Source: an uncultured Rikenellaceae bacterium
GTDB taxonomy: Bacteria; Bacteroidota; Bacteroidia; Bacteroidales; Rikenellaceae
Reading direction: 5' to 3'
Assembly: GCA_944326815.1 (NCBI GenBank)
Contig: CALVFI010000014.1
Coordinates: 62,001 to 126,000, forward strand
Length of the DNA stretch: 64,000 bases
Part shown: positions 48,107-56,763 of the stretch, piece after piece
Layout of the letters: every line of letters begins with the position of its first letter
How positions within the stretch are numbered: position 1 is the stretch's first letter
Notes under the pieces: model-generated
The model's database searches: none
What the model saw: the letters and a program-made list of their open reading frames with translations, nothing else
What the model was told of the DNA's origin: nothing
Made by a program: the position numbers and the translations under genes

Positions 48107-48805
48107 ATGGGTAAGTATTTCGATATGCTGATGGAAGACGTGCGGATGAGAGAAGGTCTCTCCTCCTGCATGAACTGCGGCGTCTGTACAGGTGTCTGTC
48201 CCGCCGCCGAATTCTACTGCTATGATCCGCGGCAAATCGTCAACATCGTCCAAACGAAAGACGACGAGGCCATCGAACGCCTGATGAAAAGCGATACCAT
48301 CTGGTACTGCGGAGAGTGCATGTCCTGTCGTCCGCGCTGTCCACGTGGCAATACCCCCGGATACGTTATCCAGGCCTTACGGACACTCTCTCAGAAGCTG
48401 GGTTTTTTCGTAGAATCGGAAAAAGGACGGCAACAGTTGGCCCTCAAACGCACCATAGGAGAGAGCATCCTCCGCACGGGATTCTGCCTCTATCCCAAAC
48501 TGGTCGACCCGGAACGCCATCCCGAACAGGGCCCCGTCTGGAAATGGATCTTCGACCACGACCAGCAGGTCTACGAGCAATTCACCCCGGTATACCGGAA
48601 AGAGGGTTGTGGAGCACTGCGCAAAGTGGACGAACAGACCATGGAGGAGTTGCACCGCATCTTCGAAGTGAGCGGCGGCCAAGCCTTCTTTGACAACATC
48701 GAGGCATGCTCCGAACGAAAAGCCCGCGAAATGGGTTACGACGGTGCCAACGAGGCGTATTTCAACGACGTCTACACCACCAATAACGGGGAGCACTCCA
48801 ACTAA
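48107..48805 (+). CDS. Heterodisulfide reductase subunit C-like ferredoxin
   Basis: 232 residues from MGKYFDMLMEDVRM. Two [4Fe-4S] motifs: CMNCGVCTGVCP and CGECMSCRPRCP, each Cx2Cx2Cx3CP, as in HdrC, followed by a long helical C-terminal extension with no obvious family. It would pass electrons between HdrA and the HdrB-type subunit encoded next. A -7 element TAATTTTG is at 48067-48074. First gene of a five-gene operon. Confidence 0.88.
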   Translation: MGKYFDMLMEDVRMREGLSSCMNCGVCTGVCPAAEFYCYDPRQIVNIVQTKDDEAIERLMKSDTIWYCGECMSCRPRCPRGNTPGYVIQALRTLSQKLGFFVESEKGRQQLALKRTIGESILRTGFCLYPKLVDPERHPEQGPVWKWIFDHDQQVYEQFTPVYRKEGCGALRKVDEQTMEELHRIFEVSGGQAFFDNIEACSERKAREMGYDGANEAYFNDVYTTNNGEHSN

Positions 48806-48817
48806 CACTACGGAACA

Positions 48818-49903
48818 ATGAAAAGAAACAGTTGGCAGGAATACCAGAAAGAGATTGCGGACGACCATTATTTCTATGTCCGCAGTTGTATCCGGCAGAA
48901 TTTCTTCCCGGGGTCGGAGGCAGCATTTCTCAACATTCTGCGGAACGATCTGGGCCGCGATGTGGGGGAAGAGGCCCGACACACCTCCTGCACAGGCATC
49001 GGCTATCACTCGGATATCGTACCGTTGGAGACCATCATGACGGTCGTAGCCCGACAGTTCGCCATGATGACAGAGGCCGGATACGAACACTTCACCAGCT
49101 CATGCATCACCTCGTTCGGCATCTACTCTGAAATCCTCGAGACCTGGAAAGAGTTTCCCGAAACCGAAGAACGGACACGCGAATATCTCTATAAAGCTAC
49201 CGGACGTGAATTCAAAAAGCCCAAAAGTTTGGCCCACACCTCCGATATCATATTCCACCACCGGGAACAAATCGGCAAGCAAGCCGTACGTCCGCTGGTG
49301 AACGTCGAAACGGGAGAACCACTCAAAGTGGTCGAACATATCGGTTGCCACTATGCCAAACTCTTCCCCAAGAGCGGCATCGGAGGATCGGAATTTCCCT
49401 ATGTATTGGCCGGCATGATCGAATCATGGGGAGGCGAGGTGGTGGACTATCCCGAACGCCGGCACTGCTGCGGTTTCGGGTTCCGCAACTATCTTGTCCA
49501 GGCGAACCGGGGCTATTCGATCGCCAACTCCCAAAAGAAACTGGAATCTATGGCTCCCTATAAGCCCGATTTCATCGTTGCCAACTGCCCGGGATGTACC
49601 ATGTTCCTCGATAAGTGGCAATATGCCATCGCCGAAATGGAAGGGACGACCTATGGGCCGGACGGACAGGGAATACCCGTACTGTCCTATGAAGAGATGG
49701 CGGGGCTCGTGTTGGGTTACGACCCGTGGGAACTGGGCATGCAGATGCACCAAGTGGCTGTGGAGCCCCTTCTGGACAAGATGGGTGTCCGTTATGATCC
49801 GGCAGCCAAATACCTTGCCCGTAACGGCAAATATATCGGCCAACCCGAGGAGGCAGCCGTCAATCTCCGCTGCACCTCGCAACCAATTATCCGCAAGTTA
49901 TGA
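48818..49903 (+). CDS. Heterodisulfide reductase subunit B-like CCG protein, degenerate first domain
   Basis: 361 residues. The C-terminal CCG domain is complete (IGCHYAKL; RRHCCGFGF; VANCPGCTMF) and could bind one non-cubane [4Fe-4S] cluster, the site that reduces a disulfide in HdrB. The N-terminal copy is degenerate: RSCI, TSCTG and SSCITSF keep single Cys where HdrB has CC and CxxC. Only one catalytic cluster is therefore expected. Stop overlaps the next start by 4 nt. Confidence 0.85.
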   Translation: MKRNSWQEYQKEIADDHYFYVRSCIRQNFFPGSEAAFLNILRNDLGRDVGEEARHTSCTGIGYHSDIVPLETIMTVVARQFAMMTEAGYEHFTSSCITSFGIYSEILETWKEFPETEERTREYLYKATGREFKKPKSLAHTSDIIFHHREQIGKQAVRPLVNVETGEPLKVVEHIGCHYAKLFPKSGIGGSEFPYVLAGMIESWGGEVVDYPERRHCCGFGFRNYLVQANRGYSIANSQKKLESMAPYKPDFIVANCPGCTMFLDKWQYAIAEMEGTTYGPDGQGIPVLSYEEMAGLVLGYDPWELGMQMHQVAVEPLLDKMGVRYDPAAKYLARNGKYIGQPEEAAVNLRCTSQPIIRKL

Positions 49904-50901
49904 GTAAAAGAGTAATCGTCATAGGCGGCGGTGTAGCCGGCATGCAAACGGCAGCAACGCTCGCCGGACTGGGCATCCATCCCGTCATTATTGAAAAAGG
50001 GGATCGACTGGGCGGCAAGCTGCTGAACTGGCATAAACTTTTTCCCACGTTTACCCCTGCGGGAGAGGTGCTCGACACACTCCGTCGTCAGTTGAAAGAT
50101 GTGGAGATAATGACCAATACGGAGGTCAAAAGAATCGAGCAGAGCGGTGTAGTATTGAATGACGGACGTTTGCTGGTCTCAGATGCTGTAGTGGTTTGCT
50201 CCGGATTCGACATATTCCGCGCCGAAATCAAGGAGGAATACGGCTACGGTATTTACGACAATGTATACACAACGGTAGACATCGAACGGATGCTCAACGA
50301 AGGCAAAGTCCATACCGCAGATGGACACATCCCCGAACGCATCGCATTTTTGCACTGCGTAGGTTCTCGCGATGAAAAGGTGGGACAGAAACACTGCTCC
50401 CGAGTCTGCTGCATCACAGGTGTCAAACAGGCGATGGAATTGAAAGAGTTATTTCCACAGAGCGAAATCTATAACTTTTACATGGATATCCGAATGTTTG
50501 GTCCGGGCTACGAAGAGATGTATCGTCAGGCGCAAGAGGAGTTCAATATTCATTTCATCCGGGGGCGCATCTCAGAAGCCAGCGAAACGATCGACAAAAG
50601 GGTGCAGATCAAAGCTGAAGACACGCTGATCGGACGTCCGCTCAAAATGACCGTCGACATGCTGATTCTGATTGTCGGCATGAAAGCCGGAGCAAGTAAC
50701 GATCGATTTGCCGAAAATCGCGGCATAGAACTCTATCCGAGCCACTTCATACGTCCCCGCAACCAGTTCGTCGACAACATCTGCTCGAGTGCAGGCAACA
50801 TTTTCTACGCCGGAACGGTCACAGCCCCCAAAAATGTAGGCGAAAGCCTCAACGAAGGGGTGGCTGCCGCACTCCGTGTTTCGAAATACCTCGAAGATTG
50901 A
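49900..50901 (+). CDS. Heterodisulfide reductase subunit A-like flavoprotein (short form)
   Basis: 333 residues. FAD Rossmann motif VIGGGVAGMQTA at the N-terminus, IIEKGDRLGGKL, then the HdrA cysteine set HCVGSRDE and CSRVCCITGVKQA for a [4Fe-4S] cluster, and a C-terminal FAD motif NIFYAGTVTAPKNVGESLNEG. The terminal ferredoxin domains of full-length (about 650-residue) HdrA are absent; the separate ferredoxin-type neighbours may supply them. Confidence 0.88.
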   Translation: MSKRVIVIGGGVAGMQTAATLAGLGIHPVIIEKGDRLGGKLLNWHKLFPTFTPAGEVLDTLRRQLKDVEIMTNTEVKRIEQSGVVLNDGRLLVSDAVVVCSGFDIFRAEIKEEYGYGIYDNVYTTVDIERMLNEGKVHTADGHIPERIAFLHCVGSRDEKVGQKHCSRVCCITGVKQAMELKELFPQSEIYNFYMDIRMFGPGYEEMYRQAQEEFNIHFIRGRISEASETIDKRVQIKAEDTLIGRPLKMTVDMLILIVGMKAGASNDRFAENRGIELYPSHFIRPRNQFVDNICSSAGNIFYAGTVTAPKNVGESLNEGVAAALRVSKYLED

Positions 50902-50903
50902 CC

Positions 50904-51236
50904 ATGGTACAGTTCGGATACAACATCAGCCAGCCCCGCGCGATCAACATGGATAAAAACGACATGATGATCTCGCAGAAAATTCTGCGCACGATGCCGG
51001 AACTGCAGACCTGCATCGCTTGTGGAAGTTGTACGGCCACCTGTACGGCAGGTGCGATCACCTCGTTCAACTTCCGTAAGGTACATACCCTCGTACGACG
51101 CGGTGAATACAAAGGAGCCTACGAGGAGATGAACAAATGCATGCTCTGCGGCAAATGCCGGTTGAGTTGTCCTCGCGGAATCAATACACGCGGCGTGGTC
51201 ATGCTTATAAAACAAGAATTGGGAGAGTACCGATGA
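50904..51236 (+). CDS. Second HdrC-like 2x[4Fe-4S] protein
   Basis: 110 residues from ATG at 50904, two nt after the HdrA-like stop. Two cluster motifs, CIACGSCTATCTAG and CMLCGKCRLSCPRG, with HdrC-type spacing and connecting helices. The first motif has Thr where Pro usually follows the fourth Cys. It likely links the flavoprotein to the membrane subunit. Stop overlaps the next start (ATGA). Confidence 0.87.
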   Translation: MVQFGYNISQPRAINMDKNDMMISQKILRTMPELQTCIACGSCTATCTAGAITSFNFRKVHTLVRRGEYKGAYEEMNKCMLCGKCRLSCPRGINTRGVVMLIKQELGEYR

Positions 51237-53032
51237 TGAACTATTACGACCATTTCATATTGCCGTTTGCCATAGGCGTCACCGTACTTTTCACGGTGAT
51301 ACTTTATAAATGGATCAGGTGGTTCGTCCGGATGCCCCAAGAGGATCGGCGACTCGTTCTCCGCGGAATTCCTACTCGACAAACCCTGGGAGCCATAGGG
51401 GAGGTCTTCATGGAATCGCTCCTGCATCGACGCATCTGGCGAGTCAACCCGTTGTTGGGCTATATGCACACGAGCCTGGCATTCGGTTGGTTCCTGCTCA
51501 TTGCCGTGGGTTGGGTCGAGGCTTCACTCCAACTGCCAGGTGAAATCATTCCGCTCCATGCGCACGTCTTCTTCAAATTTTTTGCCCCCGAGGTCGATTA
51601 CGGCATCACAGGCGGTCTGTTGGGGAACATCATGGACCTATTGCTGCTGTTCGTTCTCTCGGGGGTGGCACTGGCCTGGTTCAAACGGATGCGCTCGAAA
51701 GCCCTTGGCATGCAGCGCACCACGAAACACGTGCTCGGCGACCGAATCGCTCTCGCAGCCCTCTGGTTCATCTTCCCGGCACGTCTCGTGGCCGAAAGCG
51801 CCACAAGCGGTCTGAAACACAGCACCACATTCCTTACAGGGAACCTCGGAGAGTGGATGGTCAATACGTTCGGCACAGAAGCCATCATGCACTTCTCTGT
51901 CTACGCTTGGTGGTTCTATTCGATCGTACTCGGCATATTCTTCGTTGCGATGCCTTTCTCGCGGTATATGCATATCTTCACGGAAATTCCACTAATCTTC
52001 CTGCGCCGTTACAAAGTACACAGTTACGAGAAGGCCAAAAGTTTCGACCGATTCCAGATCGAGGCCTGCTCGCGATGCGGCATCTGCATCGACCCTTGCC
52101 AATTGCAGAAAGATGCAGGAATCACGAACGTACAGTCGGTCTATTTCCTGCGCGACCGCCGATACAATCGGCTGACCCAAGAGGTAGCCTATAACTGTCT
52201 GATGTGCGGTCGCTGCGAAACCCGATGCCCGGTCGGTATCGAACTCAATACCCTTCGTCTGAATAGCCGTGAGAAATTTGCCGCCATGCCGGCCGACAAC
52301 CGATACGCTTACCTCTCCTCTGCGGCCGACCGCTCATCAGGCACAAGCAAAGTGGGTTATTTCGCAGGATGCATGACCCTGCTGACACCAAAAATCCTGC
52401 GCGCCATGGATGCCATATTCAAAGCGGCAGGCGAAGAGGTATGGTATGCCGACAAGGATGGAGGGGTGTGTTGCGGCCGTCCGCTGAAGCTCTCCGGAGA
52501 GGTAGAGGCTGCCCGGCGCATTATGGACTTCAACCGCGACCTATTCCGCAAACATGGTATCACCACACTGGTCACCTCGTGTCCGATCTGTCTGAAGGTC
52601 TTCCGCGAAGACTATCATCTGAAAGGCATCGAAGTACTGCATCATTCGCAATATATCCTCCGACTGATCCAACAGGGGCGTATCTGCGTAGAACATGGTC
52701 ACAACTCCTTTACCTATCACGATCCCTGCGAACTGGGACGCGGAAGCGGCATCTACGAAGAACCACGCGAAGTGATCTCCCAGATAGGCAGCCTACTGGA
52801 GGTCGATGAAAATCGAGAAAATGCTCTTTGCTGCGGCAGTAGCCTGGCAAACATCGCCATCAACGATGCCCAACAGAATCGGATCAGTCAGGCTTTGGCT
52901 CACGAACTGGCCGACACGGGAGCCGACACGGTCGTCACGGCCTGTCCGCTCTGCAAAAAAGCAATCGCCCGAAACGCTTCACAAGAGGTGAAAGATCTCT
53001 CGGAGGTGGTTGCCGAAGCTCTCGGTCAGTAA
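51233..53032 (+). CDS. HdrE-HdrD-like fusion: membrane cytochrome-type domain plus CCG reductase
   Basis: 599 residues. The N-terminal about 290 residues hold five or six membrane helices with several His positions, like HdrE/NarI-type b-haem subunits. Next are two [4Fe-4S] motifs (CSRCGICIDPCQ; CLMCGRCETRCPVG), then two complete CCG domains (GYFAGCM, GGVCCGRP, TSCPICLK; and HDPCELG, NALCCGSS, TACPLCKK). It is predicted to connect the menaquinone pool to a thiol/disulfide couple. It is the final gene; no classical T-tract terminator follows, only a stem at 53139-53169. Confidence 0.88.
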   Translation: MMNYYDHFILPFAIGVTVLFTVILYKWIRWFVRMPQEDRRLVLRGIPTRQTLGAIGEVFMESLLHRRIWRVNPLLGYMHTSLAFGWFLLIAVGWVEASLQLPGEIIPLHAHVFFKFFAPEVDYGITGGLLGNIMDLLLLFVLSGVALAWFKRMRSKALGMQRTTKHVLGDRIALAALWFIFPARLVAESATSGLKHSTTFLTGNLGEWMVNTFGTEAIMHFSVYAWWFYSIVLGIFFVAMPFSRYMHIFTEIPLIFLRRYKVHSYEKAKSFDRFQIEACSRCGICIDPCQLQKDAGITNVQSVYFLRDRRYNRLTQEVAYNCLMCGRCETRCPVGIELNTLRLNSREKFAAMPADNRYAYLSSAADRSSGTSKVGYFAGCMTLLTPKILRAMDAIFKAAGEEVWYADKDGGVCCGRPLKLSGEVEAARRIMDFNRDLFRKHGITTLVTSCPICLKVFREDYHLKGIEVLHHSQYILRLIQQGRICVEHGHNSFTYHDPCELGRGSGIYEEPREVISQIGSLLEVDENRENALCCGSSLANIAINDAQQNRISQALAHELADTGADTVVTACPLCKKAIARNASQEVKDLSEVVAEALGQ

Positions 53033-53138
53033 GAATTTTTACAAAAAAATGCAATATTTTATCGACTGAAAAGTGACTCTTGGGAAAGTCTTCCGAGAGT
53101 TTCACAAAGCCTTTTATCTCTCTGTCCATTAATAATTT

Positions 53139-53169
53139 GTTCTGGAATGTCATCAATTATCTCCAGAAC
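53139..53169. other. Stem-loop after the Hdr-like operon
   Basis: 8-bp perfect inverted repeat GTTCTGGA / TCCAGAAC with a 15-nt loop, between the Hdr-like operon and the tRNA promoter. No U tract on the plus strand. The rest of 53033-53207 shows no gene. Confidence 0.4.
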
Positions 53170-53207
53170 CTGAAAAAAAGAAAGCCTCCACGAAATCCCC
53201 TAAAAAA

Positions 53208-53238
53208 TTTGCGGAGAGATGATTTTTTATTACCTTTG
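53208..53238 (+). promoter_or_regulatory. Promoter of the initiator tRNA gene
   Basis: TTTG at 53208-53211, 19 nt, TACCTTTG at 53231-53238: perfect consensus, 12 nt before the mature tRNA 5' end. Confidence 0.85.
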
Positions 53239-53250
53239 TGTCCACAATAC

Positions 53251-53323
53251 CGCGGGATGGAGCAGTTGGCAGCTCGTTGGGCTCATAACCCAAAGGTCGG
53301 AGGTTCGAGTCCTCCTCCCGCTA
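53251..53323 (+). tRNA. Initiator tRNA-fMet (CAU)
   Basis: 73 nt, cloverleaf folds fully, CCA not encoded. Initiator hallmarks: C1 opposite a non-pairing U72, A11:U24 in the D stem, and three consecutive G:C pairs (GGG/CCC) in the anticodon stem around CTCATAA. Anticodon CAU. The last three bases (C71, U72, A73) belong to the 33-bp direct repeat, so the integrated element reconstitutes this 3' end. Confidence 0.93.
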
Positions 53324-54881
53324 CTAAAGCGGACAATTCGAAAGAGTTGTCCGTTTTTTCTTTCCAAATATTTTTGTAATCGCCTGATATTGTGCGAAAT
53401 ATCTCGAATACTTTATTCTCTGAAATGGTTCGATAATTTCCTTTTTCTTTGTCCCATTCTATTCCTTGCGGATGCACCAGTTTTTGTATCTTTTGGCAAA
53501 GATCAAAATCGAACTTTCTCCACAAAGACCCTAATTCACAAGACATTGCAATAATAGACGAGGTATATTCTCCCAAGTTCGATAAATTTCCCTCGACCAT
53601 TTTCAGCTCTTTTTCCAAAGTCTTTTTTCGTTCCACCAGTTCCTCCAAAGCCACATCGAAAGTTTCCTTGTCAATATCATCAAAAGCAAACTTTTTACGT
53701 AGATTTCTAATTTTAGTATCTAGTACCTTAATTTGCTCACATAATTTTTCTTTGTCTCGATACGCATCCTCGTTTTTTTGCCTGAATTTGCGTTGGATAA
53801 CTTTTTGCAAAATATCTCTTAGTTCAACGGGAACAACATATTGCGATAATAAAGCTGCATATTTTTCATGCAGCTTATCGGCAAATACATTGGTCCCGCA
53901 TCCTTTGACATTACATTTATAATAACCTTTTTTAGTTTTGGATGCTGTATATCCGGTAAAAGGTTTATGATGATCCCTACACAAAACATGTCTTTTCAAG
54001 GGAAATTCAGGCGTCACCTGCCGCTGTTCGTAATGATCATGATTGCCAGCTAAATTTTCCTGTACCTTGTCAAAGATAGCCTGAGAAACCAGCTTCTCCT
54101 GCTTTCCGTCAATGATCCGATCCCCTAAAAGTTGATGCTGAATCTTTCCACAATAAAAAACATTACGAAATATCTCTGTCAATCGTTGTTTACATATTTT
54201 TAATCCACGAGCTTCCAATCTACGCTGTATCTCCACGTTGGATAAATTTTCATTGGCTTTCCATAAGAAAGCCTGTCTCAACAATTTTCCCGTAGCATTG
54301 ACCGTAATAACATGATTCTTTCCCTCTTTGCGAGTATCGTAGCCCATAGGAGGCTTACTGAACCATTCGCCACGTTCGAGACAGGCACGCATTCCCTCTC
54401 CACATTTATGGCGCCGCATGGCATTGTCAATATCAGCAAGAATGATTAAGATATTTTCTATAGCATCCGCTAAAAAATTATTTTGGTCAATCGGTTGATT
54501 AATGGACGACACGATAATGCCGCTCTTTTTCAATTTCGCTTTTGTCGTGATACCCGCAACGGAATTACGACTAAAACGGTCAAAATCATAAACAACGACA
54601 CGATTGATTTCAGGGTCTAATAAAATATCCGCAATCATACTTAGGAACAATTCACCTTCAACTTTCGCACTCTCATTTTTTGCTCCGTAATCATCTTTCT
54701 TGATTCGGATATTGTTACGTTGGCAAAATTCAATACATGCCTTACGCTGATTCTCCACAGAATAGTTCTTATTGTATTGTTCTGCCGTTGAAACCCTCGT
54801 CCATATAACCGCAACTTGTTCTTTCTGTGCAAGTCGCTTCTTAATTATTTCATCTTCTTTTATCTTTTTCTTTTTTATCAT
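53283..54881 (-). CDS. Large serine recombinase (3' end altered by integration)
   Basis: 532 residues. Resolvase catalytic domain (about 22-165) with the nucleophile Ser31 in TRVSTAEQ and DRFSRN. Recombinase domain (about 170-270, MGYDTRKEG). Zinc-ribbon-like part (LCRDHH ... YYKCNVKGC). Coiled coil (about 370-450, KLCEQIKVLDTKIRNLRKK). The final residues AGGGLEPPTFGL are antisense to the tRNA, so the present stop codon is chromosomal. The element's own tail probably lies at 62369-62445. Likely integrase/excisionase. Its start overlaps the stop of a 49-residue frame (ATGA). Confidence 0.9.
   Translation of the reverse strand: MIKKKKIKEDEIIKKRLAQKEQVAVIWTRVSTAEQYNKNYSVENQRKACIEFCQRNNIRIKKDDYGAKNESAKVEGELFLSMIADILLDPEINRVVVYDFDRFSRNSVAGITTKAKLKKSGIIVSSINQPIDQNNFLADAIENILIILADIDNAMRRHKCGEGMRACLERGEWFSKPPMGYDTRKEGKNHVITVNATGKLLRQAFLWKANENLSNVEIQRRLEARGLKICKQRLTEIFRNVFYCGKIQHQLLGDRIIDGKQEKLVSQAIFDKVQENLAGNHDHYEQRQVTPEFPLKRHVLCRDHHKPFTGYTASKTKKGYYKCNVKGCGTNVFADKLHEKYAALLSQYVVPVELRDILQKVIQRKFRQKNEDAYRDKEKLCEQIKVLDTKIRNLRKKFAFDDIDKETFDVALEELVERKKTLEKELKMVEGNLSNLGEYTSSIIAMSCELGSLWRKFDFDLCQKIQKLVHPQGIEWDKEKGNYRTISENKVFEIFRTISGDYKNIWKEKTDNSFELSALVAGGGLEPPTFGL
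53321..53353 (+). repeat. Left direct repeat (attachment site) of integrated element
   Basis: 33-bp segment identical to 62446-62478. It starts at C71 of the tRNA and covers most of its terminator hairpin. The base before (G versus T) and the bases after (T versus C) differ between copies, which fixes the limits. Confidence 0.9.
53330..53359 (+). terminator. tRNA terminator, element-supplied copy
   Basis: Stem CGGACAATTC / GAGTTGTCCG capped by a GAAA tetraloop, followed by six T. The distal copy at 62451 is longer by AAAG/CTTT pairs because one C is missing here after the repeat. Confidence 0.8.
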
Positions 54882-55027
54882 AATATTATATTTTTAACAT
54901 ACGCCTCATGCCCGATATCGGCTATAGTATCCAAATAATTAAGGACAGACAGCATATCCGCCTCATCCATTATTCCTAAATCATTAAAGTCTTTTTTATA
55001 TTCATCTAATTCAGTTACTTCGAACAT
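54878..55027 (-). CDS. Short acidic protein translationally coupled to the recombinase
   Basis: 49 codons: starts MFEVTELDEYKKDFNDLG and ends EAYVKNIIL, acidic and helical in character. Its TGA overlaps the recombinase ATG in ATGA, a typical coupling arrangement. No family recognised; a small recombination directionality factor or leader peptide is possible, but that is only inference from position. Confidence 0.5.
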   Translation of the reverse strand: MFEVTELDEYKKDFNDLGIMDEADMLSVLNYLDTIADIGHEAYVKNIIL

Positions 55028-55265
55028 TAGATTTACACTCACATACGGCAATATTTCTACTACCGCTTATTTTCGGACTCATTGGTACACTGACCAAAGT
55101 TTTCTGTTCGTCCTCATAGGCTTTGCCCGGATCTATTTCATTGTTATGGACTCATATTTCATAGTGCGTGAGGATTTGATTAGCCCCATCCAAACAAATA
55201 TATCTCCTTTTTCCCAAATTTTCGGGAAACGATTCTTTCGCTATATGACCGGCATCATTCCTCTT
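55011..55265 (-). pseudogene. Possible gene remnant upstream of the recombinase
   Basis: One minus-strand frame reads as plausible protein (GHIAKESFPENLGKRRYICL ... EIDPGKAYEDEQKT ... ECKSNVRSN) across about 84 codons but is broken by one TGA at 55152-55154 and has no ATG start. A -7-like TATCTTTG (minus strand, 55272-55279) lies just upstream. Perhaps a decayed regulator. Evidence is weak. Confidence 0.3.
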
Positions 55266-55497
55266 TTAAGGCAAAGATAATTATAATTTATAATTATTGC
55301 ATATATTTAATATATGTTTTAATAGGCATTTGTTGCAATATTTTTTCGCTCGCTTCTCTTGAAAAATAAATTAACTGAACTATGTATTTAGAGAAAGGTA
55401 GCCAGTATAGGTGAAGTAGTCGATAACGTATCACTGTCCAAAAGCCGACTTTTTGGGTACGCTTCCTTTCTCGAATAACATATTTAATAACTTATAA
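55266..55497. other. A+T-rich intergenic region with palindrome
   Basis: No gene seen. Contains the palindrome AATTATAA-T-TTATAATT at 55279-55295, overlapping the minus-strand -7 element at 55272-55279, so it could be an operator for the recombinase operon. The rest leads to the start of the replication-type gene at 55498. Confidence 0.4.
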
Positions 55498-56481
55498 ATG
55501 CTGCATTATGATAGAATCAAACTCAAAACAGACTCTCGCTATTTATTAAAGACAGGTTCTTTGTTTAAGGAAGTAACAAAAAATGGCTATTTGGAAAAAC
55601 TCCAATTCGATATGAAATCCCCTATCAGCTTGTATATAATGGTCGATATTAAAAAAGGAGAACTAATCATAGAATTCACAGGAAAGATATTATTGAAGAA
55701 CTACCACCGGCTTATTTCCTTTGATACAGTCAAAGAATGCTTAATCAACATTGAAAAGATGGCCGGATGTAAATTGGATATTGATGGTATATTAAAACAT
55801 TCAGAGGTACTCTCTGTTGATGTTTCAAAAGATATATCTATTCCTGAATTTCTGTTCAATGATAAAATCAAAGGCATGTTTACTTATTTGAATCAGAACA
55901 GTAGACAATGGAATATTGAGCGATACAATCGACAAGGAGTAGTCTTTTCTAAACGCGTAAAATCCTCTGAACTGAAAAATAGGATGATTATCTATGATAA
56001 ATATGCAGAACTTAGGAAATCAGAAAATAAGCCTTTTTTAGGTTATTTGTCTTATGATGATAGGAATACTCTATTGGCATACTTCAAAGGTAAAATCCGA
56101 GCAGAAATCAATATCAATAGCTTCAAACAGATACGCGAATTATTGCATATACAACATCTTTCCCTTGCCAATGTTTTAAATGCAAACAGTAATCCTTTTG
56201 AACAACTGATGCGCCAGATCATTAATATGGAATTATTATCATCTGATGAATTGAAAATCTATTCGATGTCGCTGAAAGAATATACCCAATACCTGATTTT
56301 GCAAAATTGTCAATGGGACATAGAGAAGGTTAGAACCCTGCTTAAAACGAAGTATGCGCAGAACACCAATATGCGAAGAATCCTTTTGCCCTATAAAAAA
56401 CTATTACTGCAAAAACAGCATTTCGAGGATAAGGACAGGATGTATTTTCAGGAATTGATAGATAAGATTGTTGAGGCATAG
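55498..56481 (+). CDS. Putative phage/plasmid replication protein, II/X-like
   Basis: 327 residues. The pattern resembles the gene II/X replication initiator group (TIGR01629-like): VDIKKGELIIEFTGKILLKNY, then KNRMIIYDKYAEL, the YDK motif common in these Rep proteins, and a helical C-terminus. Such proteins nick one strand to start rolling-circle synthesis. No classic HUH motif was located, so assignment is by overall resemblance. Downstream lies a hairpin-rich region that could be its origin. Confidence 0.5.
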   Translation: MLHYDRIKLKTDSRYLLKTGSLFKEVTKNGYLEKLQFDMKSPISLYIMVDIKKGELIIEFTGKILLKNYHRLISFDTVKECLINIEKMAGCKLDIDGILKHSEVLSVDVSKDISIPEFLFNDKIKGMFTYLNQNSRQWNIERYNRQGVVFSKRVKSSELKNRMIIYDKYAELRKSENKPFLGYLSYDDRNTLLAYFKGKIRAEININSFKQIRELLHIQHLSLANVLNANSNPFEQLMRQIINMELLSSDELKIYSMSLKEYTQYLILQNCQWDIEKVRTLLKTKYAQNTNMRRILLPYKKLLLQKQHFEDKDRMYFQELIDKIVEA

Positions 56482-56763
56482 CCATTAATTTACTAATCAC
56501 GCTCTCATATAGCGTTATATGGCACTATTGCTGAAAATCAATGAATTATGCCATATCAAACAGAGCGGCGTGTGAATTGTTGGGATTTTTATCCTTCTCC
56601 CTGTGCAGAGGAGTAGAGCATCAGCACCGTAAACCGCTATATGAATGCCTAATTTAGACTGAACCTAACTGAACCATCCGTTGGCCAAGTAAATTTTCCC
56701 CCATTTTTTTCGATTTTCCCGAATCGACTTTGCAGATTGTGAACTATTTATATAAAACAGATT
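56482..56763. other. Hairpin-rich intergenic region, candidate replication origin
   Basis: Several inverted repeats in 280 nt without a gene: CATATAGCG (56506-56514) with CGCTATATG (56635-56643), and ATATGGCA (56517-56524) with TGCCATAT (56549-56556). A CTCC/GGAG stem also lies near 56600. Position directly after the replication-type gene suggests a single- or double-strand origin. Inference only. Confidence 0.35.

Noticed and set aside
53283-53323. AGGGLEPPTFGL as a genuine protein end
   Set aside because: This peptide is what tRNA genes commonly give when translated in antisense, so it is a product of the insertion point rather than evolved sequence.
53221-53323. tRNA as elongator Met
   Set aside because: GGG/CCC anticodon-stem pairs, A11:U24 and the unpaired 1-72 position mark an initiator.
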